From Plantago elongata (taxonomy: Eukaryota > Streptophyta > Magnoliopsida > Lamiales > Plantaginaceae): a DNA stretch of 64,000 nucleotides. The notes beneath the pieces are model-generated. The model had not been told where the DNA came from, did no database searches, and was given only the letters and a program-made list of their open reading frames with translations. Shown piece after piece: positions 60,381-64,000 of this stretch. The DNA lies in contig JAYMSP010000134.1 in NCBI GenBank assembly GCA_036897095.1, positions 1 through 64,000 of the forward strand. The letters run 5' to 3'. A program made the position numbers and the translations under genes. Numbering within the stretch: the stretch's first letter is position 1; each line of letters begins with the position of its first letter.

Positions 60381-61303
60381 TCAAGCTTTTGATTGTTGTG
60401 CAGCATGAAATTTTCTTCCAGCTTCAACAGCTTCCCTGCAACCACAATCAAAGACATAAATTTAACCCATATACAAACACAAATAGCTTTTTCTTTCAGG
60501 TAAGACTATAACCAGTTGTTTACTTTAGTTATTTTGGCAATATTCAGAAAACCTTGTTGTTTGCGAATGTCGATGTGTACCTGAAAGCAGTTACGAGCTC
60601 CATATTTTCAGGCTGGAGCTGGACTCCGTCATAGAAAGCATTTGCTGCATCTTCAAACCTCTGAAAATTTGATTGTGGAAGTGTGAAAAGTTAATACAAA
60701 TAAAGACGAGCATTAAAGCGAACTGGACAAGAGCTGGAAATTTTGTATCTTTGTATTTTGTACTTAAAAAGTGAACACTTGACCTGGAGCAAGCGAAGAG
60801 CAGCACCTTCCCGATAACAAGCCTTGGGCCAATCTGGTCTTAGAGCCTTACATGCCCTCGCATCTGCCAAAGCTTGATCAGCTTGGCCCAACCGGATCCA
60901 ACACAGGCTTCTATTGGAAAGCAATGTGGCATCGGTTGGGTCAAAATCAATTGCCTGCAGAATAAAGAGGATAAGACCCTCACACACATTGGAAATTCTT
61001 TCTGGTCAATATGTAAGGGTTTACACATTTTTAAAAAGAACATATAGCAGTATATCAAATTTACAGTATTCATTGCCTGTTTACTCATCATACCCAAGCT
61101 TATCAACTATGTGTCAATTCATTATATTTATTTATGTGGAACAATCATAGTTGATGAGTACAGAAATCAACATTATAAGCTACATGAGGGGAATCTGAAA
61201 CCTGAGTATAAGCATCAATGGCAGTCATGCAATCTTTCCTTTTAAAAGCATCATCGCCTCTCGCCTTGGCTTCAGCAGCTTTCTTCTTGGCCTCAGCTGT
61301 AAC
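60381..61303 (-). CDS. Ankyrin/TPR protein (TPR10-like), C-terminal exons only
   Basis: Four minus-strand exons (61303-61202, 60954-60784, 60660-60581, 60435-60381) join in frame to 135 residues and a stop. They hold three TPR motifs in order: EAKARGDDAFKRKDCMTAID, DPTDATLLSNRSLCWIRLGQ and PDWPKACYREGAALRLLQ. The C terminus is FREAVEAGRKFHAAQQSKA. Sequence and exon order match the C-terminal part of the Arabidopsis ankyrin-repeat/TPR protein At3g04710 (TPR10), a TPR protein proposed as an HSP70/HSP90 co-chaperone. The ankyrin exons and start codon were not found up to 62,500; they may lie beyond the window behind the transposon at 62.6 kb, or be lost. The open frame running past the stop at 60,381 is in another frame. 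Confidence 0.8.
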
Positions 61304-62580
61304 CTAAAAGTTGCACATAAAATGGCAGTAAAAATGAATATTGAACTTGTAAGAATCCACTATCAGTACTATGTTCTAACAAGTCCTATAAATAAAAGCA
61401 CATGGACCACTGTTATATTCAGATGCAAAGGAAGGTAGACTACTTTATGCAATGTCATTCTTATGATTGTGGGACATTGAACATGCAAAACTGGTTCTTC
61501 TAGTTAATCGATCCAAGGTGGTCAAAAGATGCACTCCAAAGTAAATAAACGTGGAAGCCAGAAGGATAATAACATCAATGAGCTAGCTAAAAGTTGGCAT
61601 ATTCACATTACACACAGACTTCATTTGAAACCATGAAATGCTATCATCACATCACACCCTAAGTTGACGCTTAACATGAAGAACCAAACTATTCTGCAGT
61701 TCGTTGACTATTGTCAAGCATAAAGAGTGCTTGTTGACAATGAAGCGCATATCAGTTGGTAAGACACTTCACCTCCAACCGATAGGTCGGGGGTTAGAGT
61801 CACCCTTTAGCCGTTTCAAAACATTTTTTTATGCATTTTACTTTCTAGTTAATTTTCTGTTTGGGGCAATGATGAGTGTGTTTCATGTTGCATTCTATCT
61901 CGCTCTATCTTTCCTCCAGCATCAATGGTGTTAATCGGACCAGCATTCCTTGGAGCTCAGTGACTGGCTGACTTACAATAGGAGTGATTTGATTTACCGA
62001 TGTTGTCTTCATAATTGGCAGTTTTTAGAGTACTTGTTGCTTATTATCTGCTTTTCACTTATGTGCTCTTATGTAGTTTTTGGTCTGGGTTGGAGTGGGA
62101 GTCACTGGTCATTAGTTGGGATGATTAGGTTAGTAGTTCTCTGCTCTTTCATACTGAGTCATTGTTTGGTCATTTGAGAGAAAATTCAACCTTCCTAGGG
62201 CTTTTCCTTTCTATCTTTTCACTTTGACTCAACGAACAACTTTAATTCTTGATTAACAGTTTTGTACAGATTTTTTTTTGTGCTTTGATACATATTTGCA
62301 GGTTTTAAAGAGAGCAAAATTGACCCAACTTTGACAAAAAACTATCAATTTGGACTTGCTACCTCAGTTGGCCCATTATCCCCCATTCCCTCCTAAAAGC
62401 CCGGCCCACTAACACCAACTTACCTACTACTCTGTCCTTTCACCTCCTACAAAATCCCTTTTACCCTAATTGAGTTTTCTCTTTCACTCACACCAAGAAA
62501 AACTCAGACTCTCACTGTTCTCTCCCGCTCTTTTCACCAACATCGTACTCATCATCTTCTCCCAATATCAAGCTTAATCA
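61304..62580. other. Probable intron or flank of the TPR gene with a SINE-like insertion
   Basis: There are no further TPR or ankyrin exons. A tRNA-like segment is at 61,740-61,806. The end (about 62,400-62,580) is a CT-rich leader leading into the transposon open frame. Confidence 0.45.
61740..61935 (+). mobile_element. tRNA-derived SINE-like sequence
   Basis: GCGCATATCAGTTGGTAAGAC (A-box-like) is followed about 35 bases later by GGGGGTTAGAGTCACC (B-box-like). The central arm (CCAACCGATAGGTCGG) is self-complementary, as in tRNA-derived SINE heads. The 3' body and end are approximate. The acceptor stem does not close, so it is not a tRNA gene. Confidence 0.5.
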
Positions 62581-64000
62581 TGTCTAGCCGTAAAAAAATT
62601 CCCACTCTTATTGTCAAAATCACCAAATCCATCTACCCAGCACCTATTCGAGCTGAAGCTCCTGAGTTTGAGTTTCCAGTTGATAGGCTAGCTTCGACAG
62701 ATGTCCCTGCACCATCCACTTTTCCTCTCTCACCATAAACTGTACCTATCACTCCTTCCCTCACCCGAAACTTTGAATTTTCAGCTGAAACCTTGTTGAA
62801 ACTTGGCTCGGGAGAAAAATTGGAAGAAGAACAAAATTTGGGTGATGAAACTGATGAAGCTCTGACTGGTGACATTCCTCTTCTTGAGGATAATTTAGAA
62901 TCTGAAAATTTGGAAGAAAATCATGAGGAAAACATGAGCAATGATACTGAAGAGGTGCATGCTGGTATAGAAGAAAATTTTCATCGAAATTGATGATGAT
63001 GTTGATATCAATGTTGAGAATGTTCCTGAGAGGGTCGGGGACAATTCTCAGGATTTTGAGAGAACCCTGACTGATAGCATGGATGTTGACCACACTGATG
63101 TTTGAACATCAGTTGTGAATCAAGATGCTGGAAAACCCCCTTCTCATAAAAGTGAGGAAATTGGCTCGGAGGATACTGAAGAATCTGGAGAGTTCGTTGT
63201 AGATGACACAGCTGAATCTGAGGATGAGTCCATGGTTTCAGAAACATCAACAATGGAAGAGGTAATTGTTGAAACTGGTATTCTTGAGCATATAATGGAA
63301 ATTGGTGAGGGTTATGATTGGGAAGATTCAGAACCTTTTGATTATTGCTTTTACATTAATGAAAATTCTGAAAAATATAAAGAAATGGCTACCCGGTCAA
63401 TAGATGTAGAAAGAATGATTGATGAAAAAGAGTATCGAAAATACAACTTGATTGAGTTCTTGCATGATAGAAAGTTGTATGATGTTGCCACTTCCTATGC
63501 CACCTACATTGTTGTTGTGGTTAAAGAGTTCTATGCTTATATACCTGATTCATTTGGAGATCCTAAGAGCAAGAACTATCATACTATCTTTGCGAGAGGA
63601 GAGGTATATACCATTATGTCTGAGGAAATTAACTATTTGTTGTATAGAAAGAGGAGGGAGATTGAAACCCCTTTGGATGTCACTTGGATGATGTAGCTGA
63701 GGAACTCACTTTGAACATGGTTCAAACATGGGAATAGGGTACACTGCCCTTGAAACATTGCTCTTCATTGGTGTCAGTTTTGGCTAGGATGTGCATCTAT
63801 AACTGGTTATCCACTGCCAACAACAACCAGTTGAGACAAGGAGCTGGAACACTATTGTATAGTATCAAAATGGGGCTTAATGTGAATTTTGGAGAATGGA
63901 TCATTGGGCACCTAGATAGCTACAAGAACAGAGGAGTTGTTGGCCACCTGATTCTATCTACAACCATCTATGTTGTCCTCAAACTTCAAGATCTGGAAGT
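62581..64000 (+). mobile_element. Broken transposable-element coding region, PF20167-like domain
   Basis: An open frame begins MSSRKKIPTLIVKITKS, followed by glutamate/aspartate-rich sequence and then a domain with the signature of the putative plant transposon protein family (KEFYAYIPDSFGDPKSKNYH, RGEVYTIMSEEINYLLYR). Further weak homology continues to the end of the window (VVGHLILSTTIYVVLKLQD). This family is found in plant retroelement-like genes. The coding region is interrupted several times, so it is a fossil. It continues past the right edge, and neither terminal repeats nor age can be judged here. Confidence 0.6.

Noticed and set aside
61740-61810. Possible tRNA gene
   Set aside because: A- and B-box-like sequences are present, but no acceptor stem or complete clover-leaf can be drawn. 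A SINE head explains it better.

Overview
The window is nuclear DNA of a flowering plant, a eudicot. It has AT-rich intergenic DNA, GT-AG introns, plant-specific families (PP2-B F-box/lectin proteins, GH17-X8 proteins, a group C bZIP, chloroplast TatA, PRA1) and many small plant transposons. Species cannot be read from the sequence. All coding spans below are genomic spans, with exons listed in the evidence. Exon edges were read by eye and may be off by a base or two.

Layout. 0-2.4 kb: intergenic, with an 801-bp Mutator-type foldback element with a 10-bp target duplication. 2.5-6.2 kb: two tandem PP2-B genes; the second has lost nearly all of its F-box in frame. 7-15.7 kb: three plus-strand GH17-X8 genes (one broken), then a nest of small transposons and a plastid rRNA fragment in the 10.7-14.2 kb gap. 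17.9-35.7 kb: a block of conserved single genes, namely a small protein that may be the plant GON7 subunit of KEOPS, a CPRF2/bZIP10/25-type factor, Mediator subunit MED14, and the thylakoid TatA/Tha4 translocase subunit. 36.4-46.0 kb: three minus-strand GH17-X8 genes (two broken). 46.7-51 kb: a decayed LTR-type element with no coding capacity. 51.7-58.3 kb: DPH2 (diphthamide synthesis) and a PRA1 protein. 60.4-61.3 kb: the last four exons of an ankyrin/TPR protein. 62.6-64 kb: the broken start of another transposable element.

The main point of interest is the split six-copy GH17-X8 family. In every copy both catalytic glutamates of the glycoside hydrolase fold are replaced: the GNEP motif reads (N/S)NA and the GE(V/I)GWP motif reads (G/S)QIGWP. 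The fold, the signal peptide and the six-cysteine X8 (CBM43) glucan-binding domain are kept. Three copies are intact. All six share an upstream element with the core GTGYATGGAACA about 110-250 bp before the start. This looks like a conserved, co-regulated family of secreted, catalytically dead beta-1,3-glucanase-like proteins, perhaps acting as glucan-binding proteins. The plus-strand trio lacks an intron that the minus-strand trio has at one exact position.

The remaining genes are housekeeping or regulatory and show no obvious shared pathway.
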